Shown: positions 39,404-49,059 of the stretch, piece after piece | How positions within the stretch are numbered: the first letter of the stretch is position 1 | Layout of the letters: each line of letters begins with the position of its first letter | NCBI GenBank assembly: GCA_016213675.1 | Contig: JACQZW010000081.1 | Span: forward strand, 28,931-92,930 | Direction of reading: 5' to 3' | Length of the DNA: 64,000 bases | Source of the DNA: Acidobacteriota bacterium | GTDB lineage: Bacteria; Acidobacteriota; Thermoanaerobaculia; Thermoanaerobaculales; Thermoanaerobaculaceae | The notes under the pieces: generated by a model | What the model was told of the DNA's origin: nothing | The model's input: only the letters and a program-made list of their open reading frames with translations | Database searches by the model: none | Translations under genes and position numbers: made by a program

Positions 39404-40675
39404 TCAAGCCGGGTTACGCAGGACGTGGACGGTGAACCCGTCGCCCCACTCCGTCGGTGGGATGACCAAACCGCCATGGGGCAGCTCTATCCGGGGCACC
39501 GCCGCCGGCAGCCGGCCGGCGATCTCGACCGGCTCGAGGCGGAGAGACGCCGCGACACCCGCGTTCTCCTCCTCCTCCAACGAGCACGTGGCGTAGAGGA
39601 GCACGCCGCCCGGCGCCAGCAGCCCGGTTGCCGCGGCGGCGAGCTCGCGCTGCAGGACGGTGAGCCGCGCGACCTGGGCGGCATCGAGCCGCCAGCGGAT
39701 CTCCGGGTGCCGGCGCAGCGTCCCCGTTCCCGAGCACGGCGCGTCGAGCAGGACCGCGCCGAATCCGCCGGGACGCAACGGCGGCCGTCCGGCATCGCCG
39801 GCGAACACCAGCGGGTTGGCCACCGCGCCGCGCAGGGTCCGGCGCAGCATGGCGACGCGCCCCAGGTGCCGGTCGCCGGCCAACGCGACGGACGCAGGGC
39901 GTTCGTGGGCCAGAACCAGGCTCTTCCCGCCGGGAGCCGCCGCCAGGTCGACGACCGGCCCGGCGACGTCCGGCAGGCAGCGGGCGGCGAGCACCGCGGT
40001 TGGGTCCATCGCGTAGGCACGTCCCTCCGCCAGGGCCGTCGCCACCGCCGGGGCTCCGTCGCGGACGACTAGGACGCCGTCGACCCAGGGGTGGGGCTCG
40101 AACCGGCAGCCCTCGCGTTCCAGCGCGGCGACGTCGGTGGCCGCCGCCAGCACCGCCAACGGCGCCGGAGTCTGGTTGGCCGTCAGCGCCCGGCGCAGCC
40201 GTTCGGCGCCCAGGAGCCTCACCCACCGCTCGAGGAGCCAGGCGGGGTGCGAGAACCGGACGTCGAGCGGCAGCGACTCGTCGCCGGGGTCCGGCCAGTC
40301 CGCCGCCACGGCGCGGCGCAGGACGGCGTTGACCAGGCCGGCGGCCCTGGGCACCAGCGAACGCGCGACCCGCACGGCCTCCGCGACGGCGATCGGGACC
40401 GGGGTGTCGAGCCGTTGGGCCTCGAACAGCCCGACCCGGAGCGCCGCGCGAACGAGCCCGTCGAGACCGGCGAGTCCGCCTCTGACGAACGGGGCGAGCA
40501 GGTGGTCGAGGGTGAGCTGCCAGCGCAGGGCGCCGAGGACCAGCTCGCGGGTGAGCGGCGCGGTGCCGCCGAGGAGACGCGCGGCATGCGCGCCGCGAGT
40601 CTCGACCCGCGCCAGGATCGTCACCGCGTTGCGGCGGTGGTCAGGCGAAGTGCTCGCCCGGGGCAACCCGCTCAC
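39404..40675 (-). CDS. rsmB: 16S rRNA (cytosine-5) methyltransferase RsmB family
   Basis: A 423-residue protein: N-terminal NusB-like helical domain (about 15-145), then a SAM-dependent methyltransferase. The SAM motif is VVDLAAAPGGKS. The two catalytic cysteines are in LLDAPCSGTGTLRRHP and YATCSLEEEEN. Its ATG lies 35 bases inside the 3' end of fmt, the usual fmt-rsmB coupling. Confidence 0.94.
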   Translation of the reverse strand: MSGLPRASTSPDHRRNAVTILARVETRGAHAARLLGGTAPLTRELVLGALRWQLTLDHLLAPFVRGGLAGLDGLVRAALRVGLFEAQRLDTPVPIAVAEAVRVARSLVPRAAGLVNAVLRRAVAADWPDPGDESLPLDVRFSHPAWLLERWVRLLGAERLRRALTANQTPAPLAVLAAATDVAALEREGCRFEPHPWVDGVLVVRDGAPAVATALAEGRAYAMDPTAVLAARCLPDVAGPVVDLAAAPGGKSLVLAHERPASVALAGDRHLGRVAMLRRTLRGAVANPLVFAGDAGRPPLRPGGFGAVLLDAPCSGTGTLRRHPEIRWRLDAAQVARLTVLQRELAAAATGLLAPGGVLLYATCSLEEEENAGVAASLRLEPVEIAGRLPAAVPRIELPHGGLVIPPTEWGDGFTVHVLRNPA

Positions 40676-41576
40676 CGATGACGAAGGCGTCGGCGGGCAG
40701 TCGCCGCTTGCCTTCGCGCTGCAGCTCCGTCAGCACGGCCACCGTTCCCTCGCCGCAGCGCACCGAGATCCCGGCGCCGCTGACGGCCAGCACCGAACCG
40801 ACCGACTCATTGCCGGCCACGGGGGCGGCCACCTCGAGCCCGTGCACCTTGATCCGGGCGCCGCGGAAGTTGCCGAACTGTCCAGGCCACGGGTCGAACG
40901 CCCGGCAGTACCGCGCGAGGACCTCCGCGCGCGCCGTCCAGTCGATGCGACCGTGCTTGCGATCGAGCTTGGGCGTAACGGTCGCCTGCGCGGGGTCCTG
41001 CGCCACGGGGGTGATCGTGCCCGCCGCCATCCCCGCGAGCGTCTCGACCACCAGCTCCGCGCCCATCGCCCCGAGCCGGACCTCGAGCTCGGGCGTGCGC
41101 TCCCTCGGCGCGATCGGCGTGCGCCGTTGCAGGAGGATCGGCCCGGTGTCCATCCCCGCGTCGAGCAGCATGGTGCTGACGCCGGTCTCCCCGTCGCCGC
41201 TGGCGATCGCCCAGGCGATCGGCGACGGGCCGCGGTGGCGCGGCAGCAGCGACGGGTGGAGGTTGACGAACCCGAGGCGGGGCACGTCGAGGACCCGGGG
41301 CGAGATCAGCCGCCCGAACGCGACCACAACCGCCGCATCGAGGCGGAGCGCGCGAAGCCGGTCGACGAACTCCGCGGTCCCGAGCTTCTCGGGCTGGACC
41401 GTGGGCAAGGCGAGCCGGCGGGCCACCTCGACCACGGGCGGCGCGGCGAGACGGAGGTGCCGGCCGGACGGCTGGTCGGGGCGGGATACGACCAGGGCGA
41501 CGTCGTGGCCGGCGGCGAGCAGTGCTTCCAGCGTCGGCACGGCGATCTCCGGCGTTCCGAGGTAGGCGATGCGCAC
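40641..41576 (-). CDS. fmt: Methionyl-tRNA formyltransferase
   Basis: Formylates initiator Met-tRNA. The product is 311 residues, opening with RIAYLGTPEIAVPTLEAL. The formyl-folate site is NLHPSLLPRHRGPSPIAWAI, with catalytic Asn, His and a downstream Asp in MDTGPIL. The GTG at 41574-41576 gives the family start. Divergent from the MFS gene. Confidence 0.96.
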   Translation of the reverse strand: MRIAYLGTPEIAVPTLEALLAAGHDVALVVSRPDQPSGRHLRLAAPPVVEVARRLALPTVQPEKLGTAEFVDRLRALRLDAAVVVAFGRLISPRVLDVPRLGFVNLHPSLLPRHRGPSPIAWAIASGDGETGVSTMLLDAGMDTGPILLQRRTPIAPRERTPELEVRLGAMGAELVVETLAGMAAGTITPVAQDPAQATVTPKLDRKHGRIDWTARAEVLARYCRAFDPWPGQFGNFRGARIKVHGLEVAAPVAGNESVGSVLAVSGAGISVRCGEGTVAVLTELQREGKRRLPADAFVIGERVAPGEHFA

Positions 41577-41640
41577 ACCCGGAGTGTACACGTCCGGAAT
41601 GCCTGGCCGGGTGGTAGGCTTCCCACCTCCTGGAGGAACC

Positions 41641-42846
41641 TTGCCGCCGCGCCGACGCGCGATCACCACGCTCTTCGTCATCGTCTTCACGGACCTGATC
41701 GGCTTCGGGATCGTCATCCCGTTGCTGCCCCTCTATGCCGAGAGCTTCCACCCGCGGCCTTGGGTGTTCGGCCTCCTGATGGCGTCGTTCTCCGCCATGC
41801 AGTTCGTCTTCGCGCCGCTCCTCGGGCGACTCTCGGACCGGGTCGGCCGCCGCCCCGTCCTGGTCATCTCGCTGATCGGCTCGGTCATCGGGTACCTCCA
41901 CTTCGCCTTCGCGCAGTCGCTCGGCATGCTCTTCGCGTCTCGGATCCTCGCCGGCATCGCGGGGGCGAACGTCGCCACCGCCCAGGCGGTCATCGCCGAC
42001 CTCACCCCGCCCGAGGAGCGCGCGCGCGGCATGGGCCTGATCGGTGCCGCCTTCGGCCTCGGGTTCATCGCCGGACCGGCCCTGGCCGGCCTCCTCGTCG
42101 GCTTCGGCCCGTCAGCACCGGGTCTCGGGGCGGCCGGTTTCTCGGTGCTGGCCCTGGTCATGACCGTGACGATGCTCCCCGAGTCGCTGCCCCGCGAGCG
42201 GCGAGGCCTCGGGACCACCGGGACATGGGGCGGCGCCCGACTGGCCGGCGCCTTCCGCCGCCCGGAGCTCGTCCCGCTCCTTTCGCTCACCTTCCTGGTC
42301 GTGACGGCGATGGCGATGTTCGAGGTGACGTTCGCCCAGTTCATCCACGCCCGCCTCGACCTCTCGCACGCCGGTGTGGCCTATCTCTTCGTCTACATCG
42401 GGGTGCTCGCGGCGGCGGTCCAGGGCGGCCTCGTCGGCCGGCTCGCGAAACGCCTCGGCGAGCCGCCCCTCGTGCTGACCGGCCTGCTCTGCAGTGCGGC
42501 CGGGCTGAGCCTGCTGGCGGCAGGCCACCGGCTCGGGTGGATCGTCGCGGTCATGCCCCTGCTCGCGCTCGGACAGGGCCTGACCATGCCGTCGCTGTCG
42601 GCGCTGGTCTCCCACTCGGCCTCGCCCGAGGAGCAGGGGCAGGTCCTCGGCGCCTACCAGGGCATGTCGTCGTTGGCCCGCGTGGTCGGCCCGTTCGTCG
42701 GCGAGATCGCGCTGGGGACCATCGGTGTCGCCGCACCGCCGCTCGGCGCGGCGGCCCTCGCGGTCGTGGCGGCCGCCGGTGCGGCGTGGTGGATGAGCCG
42801 GCGGCGCGAAAAGGGGGCGGCGGGCACCGAGGCGCCCGCCGCATGA
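41641..42846 (+). CDS. Major facilitator superfamily transporter, TetA/Bmr-like
   Basis: A 401-residue membrane protein with about twelve hydrophobic segments. Motif A is GRLSDRVGRRPVL between helices 2 and 3. FTDLIGFGIVIPLLPLYAE in helix 1 is typical of drug-H+ antiporters of the tetracycline/multidrug type. The TTG at 41641 is chosen because GGAGG is five bases upstream and no ATG fits. Substrate not inferable. Confidence 0.9.
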   Translation: MPPRRRAITTLFVIVFTDLIGFGIVIPLLPLYAESFHPRPWVFGLLMASFSAMQFVFAPLLGRLSDRVGRRPVLVISLIGSVIGYLHFAFAQSLGMLFASRILAGIAGANVATAQAVIADLTPPEERARGMGLIGAAFGLGFIAGPALAGLLVGFGPSAPGLGAAGFSVLALVMTVTMLPESLPRERRGLGTTGTWGGARLAGAFRRPELVPLLSLTFLVVTAMAMFEVTFAQFIHARLDLSHAGVAYLFVYIGVLAAAVQGGLVGRLAKRLGEPPLVLTGLLCSAAGLSLLAAGHRLGWIVAVMPLLALGQGLTMPSLSALVSHSASPEEQGQVLGAYQGMSSLARVVGPFVGEIALGTIGVAAPPLGAAALAVVAAAGAAWWMSRRREKGAAGTEAPAA

Positions 42847-42888
42847 ACGGGTGGGGCGGACCCCACCCGGGTCGAACGTACCGCTGGC

Positions 42889-44532
42889 CTAGAACCGGGC
42901 CGTCATCGACAGGGTGAACATCTGCGCCTGGTCGTAGGTCGGGAAGCCGAGGATCGGCGACGAGTCGAGCTTCTTTGGCGCGCCGATGTGCCAGCCCGAG
43001 CCAGAGTAGTCGTACTCGTAGTCGATGTAGCTGAGCTTGACGAGGAAGCGCTTGTTGATCTTGTGGAGGAGGTACGCCTCGTAGACGTCGCCGCGGGTGT
43101 TGGTCTTCGCGGCGATGATGTCGTCCTGGGCCGGCGTGAAGTTGAACCAGTACTCCGAGCCGTGGTTGAACTCCAGCCCGAACATCGTGTTGTCGTCGTT
43201 GAAGTTGTACCTGGCACCGAGGTAGTACATCGTGCCGTCGTGTGACTCCGGGGTCTCGAACGGGTCCGAGAACAGGCCGCCGAACGGCGTCGTCACGTTG
43301 TCCGGGTGGCTCTTCACGTAGTTGTAGTTGACGAACCAGTCGAGGGGACCGTCGCGGCGCTGCAGGACCACGCCCGCGATGTCCATGTCGCCGAGGTTGG
43401 CGGACGGCGTGAAGCGCATCACCACCGGGGCGCCGACCGGCGCGCCGGTGAGCGGGTTGTTGGGCAGGACGATGAGGCCGTTGAAGCCGTCGGTGAGGTT
43501 GTACGCCTTGGCCACGGTCGCCTGGAGCAGCATCTCGTCGGTGTTCCAGATATCCCAGTTGAGGCCGGCGAAGTCGGCGTCCTTGAGGCGGTCGGCGGGC
43601 TGCTGGATCTGGTAGCCGTTGCCGAAGCCGCTCTCGTAGCCGCGGCCGTAGCAGATGCGAACCGTCGAGCTCTCGCCGAGGTGGTAGCCGACCGTGATGC
43701 CGTCGAACTGGAAGTCGATGAGCGAGCCCATCGGCGAGCCGGCGCGCAGCTCGCCCTGGCGGAGGTTCATCGGCGGCCCGCCGGCCGACGGGCGACGGCC
43801 GATCGACAGGTAGAGTCCGGTGCCGCCGATCCGCGTCCAGTCGAAATAGGCGCGCTCGACCCGGAGCACGTCGGAGTTCGGCACGCCCGTGGTGTTGCCG
43901 TCGATGTTGAAGCTGTTCGACTGACCGTTGAACACCTGGACGCCGGTCGAATCGCCCCACGTCTTGTACATCGACAGCCGGCCGGTGAACTTCACGTTGT
44001 CGGCGACTTCGGCATCGATGCCGAGGCGGAGGCGGCTCGTGTACATCAGCGAGTTGTCGGCGTGGTACCCGGGTGTATAGGTGCCGGGCATGAGCATCCC
44101 CATGAGCTGCTGCTGCGCCTGCGGCGGGAACATTCCCATCGCCGCCTTGAGCTGCTCGAAGGTCAAGTTGTTGGTGAAGTACAGGTAGTTGGCGTAGTTC
44201 TGGGCCACGAACTGGTTGACGGCGTCGACGCTCGGCGGGAACTGGCCGGTGGCGCCGTAGTAGAACAGCGTGTTGACGATGCCGTTCTGCAGCGCCATGC
44301 CGTCGAAGTGGTCGGGGATGCTCGCCGCGACCGAGTGGGCCTCGAAGCGGAAGTCGCCGTTGAAGTTGATCCGGTCCTTGGCCGCCTTCTTCTCGACCTT
44401 CTCGAGGCGCGCCTCGAGATCCGAGATGTCCTGGCGGAGCTGCTCCGGGTCGTCGGGCGTGGCCGGCTCCTGCGCGAAGGCGAACGCGGGGACGAGCAGA
44501 AGTGCCGCGAGTGCTGCGGTGAATCGACGCAT
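42889..44532 (-). CDS. DUF3373-like outer-membrane beta-barrel protein
   Basis: A 547-residue protein with a signal peptide (residues 1-20, AFAFAQ), a short coiled coil (PEQLRQDISDLEARLEKVEKK, about 27-47), then a long amphipathic beta-strand region ending TMTARF-like with a terminal Phe, as in outer-membrane barrels. Overall layout (coiled coil, then barrel) matches DUF3373 proteins. A strong AAGGAGG ribosome site precedes the ATG, although the frame is open upstream through the chaperone. It is last in the molybdoenzyme operon and might let the substrate reach the periplasm; that is inference. Confidence 0.82.
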   Translation of the reverse strand: MRRFTAALAALLLVPAFAFAQEPATPDDPEQLRQDISDLEARLEKVEKKAAKDRINFNGDFRFEAHSVAASIPDHFDGMALQNGIVNTLFYYGATGQFPPSVDAVNQFVAQNYANYLYFTNNLTFEQLKAAMGMFPPQAQQQLMGMLMPGTYTPGYHADNSLMYTSRLRLGIDAEVADNVKFTGRLSMYKTWGDSTGVQVFNGQSNSFNIDGNTTGVPNSDVLRVERAYFDWTRIGGTGLYLSIGRRPSAGGPPMNLRQGELRAGSPMGSLIDFQFDGITVGYHLGESSTVRICYGRGYESGFGNGYQIQQPADRLKDADFAGLNWDIWNTDEMLLQATVAKAYNLTDGFNGLIVLPNNPLTGAPVGAPVVMRFTPSANLGDMDIAGVVLQRRDGPLDWFVNYNYVKSHPDNVTTPFGGLFSDPFETPESHDGTMYYLGARYNFNDDNTMFGLEFNHGSEYWFNFTPAQDDIIAAKTNTRGDVYEAYLLHKINKRFLVKLSYIDYEYDYSGSGWHIGAPKKLDSSPILGFPTYDQAQMFTLSMTARF

Positions 44533-45273
44533 CGGTGTGTCCTCCTTTTGCCGCTCGAGCGGCGTCTCCTCGGAGCGCCGGCGGGCCGCCGGTCTGGCGG
44601 ACGGCGTGGCGCTCGTCATGTGGTCGATGTCGAACTGATAGCCGGCCAGTTCACCGAAGAGCCCGGCGGCCGCGCCGACGGCGTGCCGCAGCGCGACGCC
44701 GGCGATCTGGAACGCAGGTGCGGGCGAGGTGGCCTCGAGGCGGGCGCAGAACGGGCCGGTGACCGGCAGCAGGTGATCGCGCAGCAGCCGCCCGGCAAGC
44801 CCGGCCACGGCGGCTCGCGCCTCGCCGTCGCTGCTCGCCACCCCGTGCAGGAACAGCGCGAGCAGGTCGAGCTCCAGCCCGAGGTGGTCGAGCGGGATTG
44901 GCGTGTCGCGCCCGGCGCCGACCCCTGCCGCCGAGTACAGCTCGGCCAGGTCGGCCGCGCACCCCGGGTCGTCGAGCGAGCCGGTCCGGTAGAACGACTC
45001 GTACGGGTGCACCGTCGGGGTCCCGTGGAGGAACAACCTGACGTACTCGATGTCGGCCTCGCGAGAGGGCGCGTCGGCCAGCGCCCGGAGCGATTCGCCG
45101 ACGGCGCGCAACGTCGGCGCGCCGAACGACGGACGCGCCGCCAACGCCGCGGCGCGGGCCCTGACATCCGCGCCCGGCTCCAGGAACACCTCGGCCAGGA
45201 GGTCGAGCGCCTCGCCCAGGTCGGAGCACGCGAGGCGGTCGGCGACGCGCAGATCGCGACGGCCCGTACTCAT
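44533..45273 (-). CDS. TorD/DmsD-type molybdoenzyme chaperone, no stop codon of its own
   Basis: Cytoplasmic chaperone family that loads and proofreads molybdoenzymes. The VRLFLHGTPTVHPYESFYRTGSL block near residues 78-100 and HLGLELDLLALFLHG near 130-145 are family hallmarks. Its start overlaps the NrfD-type stop (ATGA). The natural family end would be near LAGYQFDIDH (about residue 220), but no stop follows: the frame reads straight into the porin. The right-hand boundary given is the base before the porin ATG. In the +1 frame a TGA lies at 44616-44618. Confidence 0.8.
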
Positions 45274-46232
45274 TGGAACGAGCTCACCTGGCCGGCGTAG
45301 ACGAAGACGTACCGCAGGACGAAGCCGCCGATGATGATCAGCGCGGCGGTGGCACCGGCGAGCACCCGGTTGGGGTGCAGGCTCGCCCGCTCCAGGAGCA
45401 CGGGCTTCATCTCGTACAGCTCGAGGGCGAGCGGTACCAGGAGCCCCAGTGTGAGGAACAACACCCAGAAGGCGAACGTGTACGGACCGCCGAGGATCAG
45501 GGCGAGCGCCTGACGGACCGCCAGGGGCGAGAGGGCGCCGTGCACGATGTACGGGATGACGATGAACAGCTCGAGCAGGATGAGGACGATGTCGATGCTG
45601 TACAGGAGGCGCGCCTCGCGCGCCTCGAGGTCGTCGCGGTGCAGCGAGAGGGCGAGGATGAGCGCCGCGCAGCCGGTCGACAACGCCGAGAAGAGGAACA
45701 TCTGCGCGACCAGGTTGGTGTTCCAGAACGGGCGGGCCTGGACCGCGCCGAGCAGGACGCCGGTGTAGATGCCGACGCCGACGGCCAGCGGGAAGCCGGC
45801 CATGGCGAGCGGACGGCGGAGCCCCTCGCGCCCGGGCCACGCCACGATGCCGAGGACGCGCAGGCGCTTCGGCAGGCGGGAGACCACCGAGTCGATCACT
45901 CCTGCCGGCAGCCACGCCCAGAAGTACGCCAGGCTGAGGAGCGTGAAGCCGACCAGGAGCCAGGACCCGATCGACATCGGGCTGTGCCACTCGAAGTGGA
46001 GGAAGAGCTTGTAGAAGCGGTACCACTTCCCGAGGTCGAAGATGAGCAGGAACGAGCCGATGGCCACCGGCCAGGGTGCGAGCATCGCGCCGACCCGGGC
46101 GATGCGCGGGTAGGCAGGCTGGCCGCCGTCCTGCAGGTAGGTCGCGAGCGCCGACACGAAGTACAGTCCCGCCGACATGCCACCGAGGAAGAGGTAGCTG
46201 ACGATGAGCAGGCCCCAACGGATTTCGTCCAT
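45270..46232 (-). CDS. NrfD/PsrC-type quinol-interacting membrane subunit
   Basis: A 320-residue protein with about eight to nine transmembrane helices. WGLLIVSYLFLGGMSAGLYFVSA at the start and HSPMSIGSWLLVGF near residue 85 are hallmarks of NrfD/PsrC. It transfers electrons between the quinone pool and the ferredoxin subunit. It follows the ferredoxin gene by 13 bases. Confidence 0.93.
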   Translation of the reverse strand: MDEIRWGLLIVSYLFLGGMSAGLYFVSALATYLQDGGQPAYPRIARVGAMLAPWPVAIGSFLLIFDLGKWYRFYKLFLHFEWHSPMSIGSWLLVGFTLLSLAYFWAWLPAGVIDSVVSRLPKRLRVLGIVAWPGREGLRRPLAMAGFPLAVGVGIYTGVLLGAVQARPFWNTNLVAQMFLFSALSTGCAALILALSLHRDDLEAREARLLYSIDIVLILLELFIVIPYIVHGALSPLAVRQALALILGGPYTFAFWVLFLTLGLLVPLALELYEMKPVLLERASLHPNRVLAGATAALIIIGGFVLRYVFVYAGQVSSFQ

Positions 46233-46245
46233 GGTCGGCTCCTCC

Positions 46246-46821
46246 CTACAGCAGGTAGAAGATGTGCGGGTCGTTGCCGGTCTGGGGGCTCTTCACCACA
46301 TAGCGGCGGGTCGACAGGAGCTCGCGGAGCCGGCCGTCCGGCGCTTCGAGGTCGCCGAACACCCGCACCTTCGTCGGGCAGGTCTCGACGCACGCCGGCG
46401 GTTGCCCCGCGTCGACGCGGTGGACGCACATCGTGCACTTGTCGACCACCCGCGTCTCCTCGTTGAAGAACCGGGCGTTGTACGGACAGGCGATGATGCA
46501 GTAGCCGCAGCCGATGCAGTCGTCGGTGTCGACGAGGACCAGGCCGTCGCCGCGCTGCCACGACGCACCGGTCGGGCAGACCCGCACGCACGAGGCGCTG
46601 GCGCAGTGGTGGCACTGCTCCGGCTCGAACGAGGCGAGGAGCTTGGGGAACTCACCGCGCGTCTCCTCGTTGATGCGGTTGCGAAACCGGCCGAGCGGCA
46701 CGTCGTTCTCGGCCTTGCAGGCGACCACGCAGGCCTTGCAGTTGATGCACTTGCGCGAGTCGATCACGAGGGCGTAGCGCTTCGTCCTGACGCCCAGACG
46801 GGCAACGAGGTTCTTACGCAC
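46246..46821 (-). CDS. Four-cluster ferredoxin subunit, PsrB/NrfC-like
   Basis: A 191-residue iron-sulfur protein. Cysteine groups are CINCKACVVAC, CHHCASASCVRVCP, CIGCGYCIIACP and CTMCVHRV...CVETCP, sufficient for four [4Fe-4S] clusters. It relays electrons between the molybdenum and membrane subunits. No signal peptide of its own; such subunits travel with the Tat-bearing partner. Its start overlaps the molybdoenzyme stop by 8 bases. Confidence 0.95.
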   Translation of the reverse strand: MRKNLVARLGVRTKRYALVIDSRKCINCKACVVACKAENDVPLGRFRNRINEETRGEFPKLLASFEPEQCHHCASASCVRVCPTGASWQRGDGLVLVDTDDCIGCGYCIIACPYNARFFNEETRVVDKCTMCVHRVDAGQPPACVETCPTKVRVFGDLEAPDGRLRELLSTRRYVVKSPQTGNDPHIFYLL

Positions 46822-49030
46822 CGGCGGCCTCCCCCACCTTGGCGACGCGGACGAACGTCTCGTGAAACGCCGCGTTGCCGGACACCGCGTCCATCGCCGT
46901 CACCAGAACGTCCGCGTCGCAGGCGCCGTTGTCGTAGGCCAGGCGCATGGTCCTCGACTTCTTGCCGAACCCGTGGAGCATGAAGACGCAGTCGGGACGG
47001 ATCTCCTCGGTCACGCGCGCCTTGAGGCGGACGACTCCGACGTCGGAGCGGACCTCGACGAGGTCGCCGCTGGCGACGCCCAGCCGATCGGCGGCCAGCG
47101 GGTTGAGCCAGAGGTCGTTCGACGGGGCGAACTCGGCGAGCCACACGTTGTTCGTGCTGTTGGCGTGCGTGTGCGTCGCCTTGCGGCCGAGGATGAGGCG
47201 GAACGCTCCAGGGGGTGGCTGGACCGGCGGCGTGTATGCGGGCAGCGGGTCGTGCCCCGCCTCGGCGAGCCGCTCGCTGAAGAGCTCGATCTTCCCCGAC
47301 CTGGTCAGGAAGCGGTGGTCGGGCTTGCGGGTCGAGCCGTAGAACGGCGCGCCCGGCGCGGTGTACACCCCGGTCCGCTTGAGATGTTCCAGGGCGTTGG
47401 GGATCGGCAGCTCCTTGGCCTGTTCCTCGAGCCACTGCTCGATGGTGTAGTCGAAGTAGTCGGACAGCTCGAGGCGCTTGGCCAGGCCCTGGACGATCTC
47501 CAGGTTGGGCTTGGTGTCGTGGATCGGCGGGACGACCTGCTGGCGGATCGCCACCACCGGCCAGATCCCCGGCAGCATGTGCAGCGGATCGGTGCGCTCG
47601 AGGTAGGTGGACTCGGGGAACACCACGTCGGCAAACCACGCCGTGTCGCTCATCTGGGTGTCGATGACGGCGACGAAGTCCATCTGCTCGAGCATCTTCT
47701 GGGTGCGTCCGCGATCGGGCAGCGCACTCATGGGGTCCTGCTTGTAGACCATCCACCCCTTGACCGGGTACGGCTTGCCGGCGAGCACGTTCTCCCGCGC
47801 CTGCAGGAAGACGCCGTCGCCCTTGGCCGCGAGCGGGAAGCGTTCCTCCATCTCGTCGATCCGGGCAGCCGTCGGCTCGTCCCAGGGCAGGTAGAGGTAC
47901 TCGCCGAGCGCGATCTTGCTGTTGGGAACCACGCCGCCTTCGCGGTCCCAGTTTCCGACGATGGCGTTCAGGATCGCCTGGGCCCGGCGCATCTGGAAGT
48001 CGTTCGAGTACCATGACGACCGGCGACCCGCGTAGTACAGCGCGCGGGGCGCGGCGTCGGCGAACTCGTGGGCGATCCGCCGGATGTTGGCCGCCGGGAT
48101 CTCGGTCTCGCCCGCCGCCCACTCGGGCGTGAAGCGCTGGACGTGGGCGCGCAGCTCCTCGAATCCGTGGCAGGCCGAGGCGACGAACTCCTTGTCGTAG
48201 CGCTCCTCGCCGATGATCACGTTGAGCATCGCGAGGATGAACGCCATGTCGGTGCCCGGCCGGATCGGATACCACTCGTCGGCCTTCGACGCCGTGACCG
48301 TGAAGCGCGGGTCGAGATAGACCAGCCGAGCCTTGCGGTTCATCGTCGAGTCGATGAGGTCCATGGTGTCCGGGGTGATGATCGATTCGAACCGGTTGGC
48401 TCCCGACATGATCACGTAGTCGGCGTTCAACAGGTCGAACGACGGCACCGTCCCGAACGTCATCGAGTAGGCGAGGTTGACGGAGGCCAGACACAGCGTC
48501 GGGTGCCGGAGGATGTTGGGCGAGCCGTACGCGAGGCCGAGGTTCTTGAAGAACTCCTCTTGGAACCCCTCGGTCGAGGACCAGATCACCGCCTCGGGAC
48601 CGTGCTTCTCCTTGATCTCGGTCAGGTGCTTGGCGGCGAAGTCCCAGGCCTCGTCCCACGTCGCCGTGCGCCACTTGCCCTCGCCACGTGCCCCGGCCCG
48701 GATCAGCGGCTGCTTGACGCGGTCCGGGTCGTAGACCGCCTTGACCGCCGCGTTGCCGCGGGCGCACAGCATCCCGCGGGACTTCGGCGACGCCGGGTTG
48801 GGGTTGAGCTTGCGGATCCGCCCCCCCTCGACGACCGCCATCACCGCGCACTTGTTCGGGCACACCTCGCACGCCGTCGCGACCTCGCGGGTCTCGACGG
48901 CGGCCGCCGGCTTCGACCTGAGGAAGCGGGCGCATCCGAGCTGCGGGGCCAGGGCGGCGGCCGCGGCCGCGGTCGCCGCGCCGTTCATGAACGTCCGTCT
49001 CGTGATCGCCTTCGACATGACGGGCTCCAT
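46814..49030 (-). CDS. Molybdopterin oxidoreductase catalytic subunit, DMSO reductase superfamily
   Basis: A 738-residue periplasmic enzyme. The twin-arginine signal is TRRTFMNGAA near residues 10-19. The [4Fe-4S] motif is CEVCPNKC...MLCARGNAA (about 53-90). The region NILRHPTLCLASVNLAY places a Cys at the usual molybdenum-ligand position of polysulfide, thiosulfate and arsenate-type enzymes. The ATG at 49028-49030 is chosen for its GAGGAG ribosome site; a second ATG follows 12 bases later. Substrate unknown: polysulfide, thiosulfate, tetrathionate or an arsenic/selenium oxyanion are all possible. Confidence 0.92.
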   Translation of the reverse strand: MEPVMSKAITRRTFMNGAATAAAAAALAPQLGCARFLRSKPAAAVETREVATACEVCPNKCAVMAVVEGGRIRKLNPNPASPKSRGMLCARGNAAVKAVYDPDRVKQPLIRAGARGEGKWRTATWDEAWDFAAKHLTEIKEKHGPEAVIWSSTEGFQEEFFKNLGLAYGSPNILRHPTLCLASVNLAYSMTFGTVPSFDLLNADYVIMSGANRFESIITPDTMDLIDSTMNRKARLVYLDPRFTVTASKADEWYPIRPGTDMAFILAMLNVIIGEERYDKEFVASACHGFEELRAHVQRFTPEWAAGETEIPAANIRRIAHEFADAAPRALYYAGRRSSWYSNDFQMRRAQAILNAIVGNWDREGGVVPNSKIALGEYLYLPWDEPTAARIDEMEERFPLAAKGDGVFLQARENVLAGKPYPVKGWMVYKQDPMSALPDRGRTQKMLEQMDFVAVIDTQMSDTAWFADVVFPESTYLERTDPLHMLPGIWPVVAIRQQVVPPIHDTKPNLEIVQGLAKRLELSDYFDYTIEQWLEEQAKELPIPNALEHLKRTGVYTAPGAPFYGSTRKPDHRFLTRSGKIELFSERLAEAGHDPLPAYTPPVQPPPGAFRLILGRKATHTHANSTNNVWLAEFAPSNDLWLNPLAADRLGVASGDLVEVRSDVGVVRLKARVTEEIRPDCVFMLHGFGKKSRTMRLAYDNGACDADVLVTAMDAVSGNAAFHETFVRVAKVGEAAGA

Positions 49031-49059
49031 CGATCTCCTCTGCAGGCGCGCCGGTCGAC

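Noticed and set aside
42889..46218. A single 1109-residue protein across the NrfD, chaperone and barrel region
   Set aside because: The first part is the wrong frame of the NrfD-type gene, and the barrel has its own ribosome site and signal peptide. Only the missing stop between chaperone and barrel is retained as a finding.
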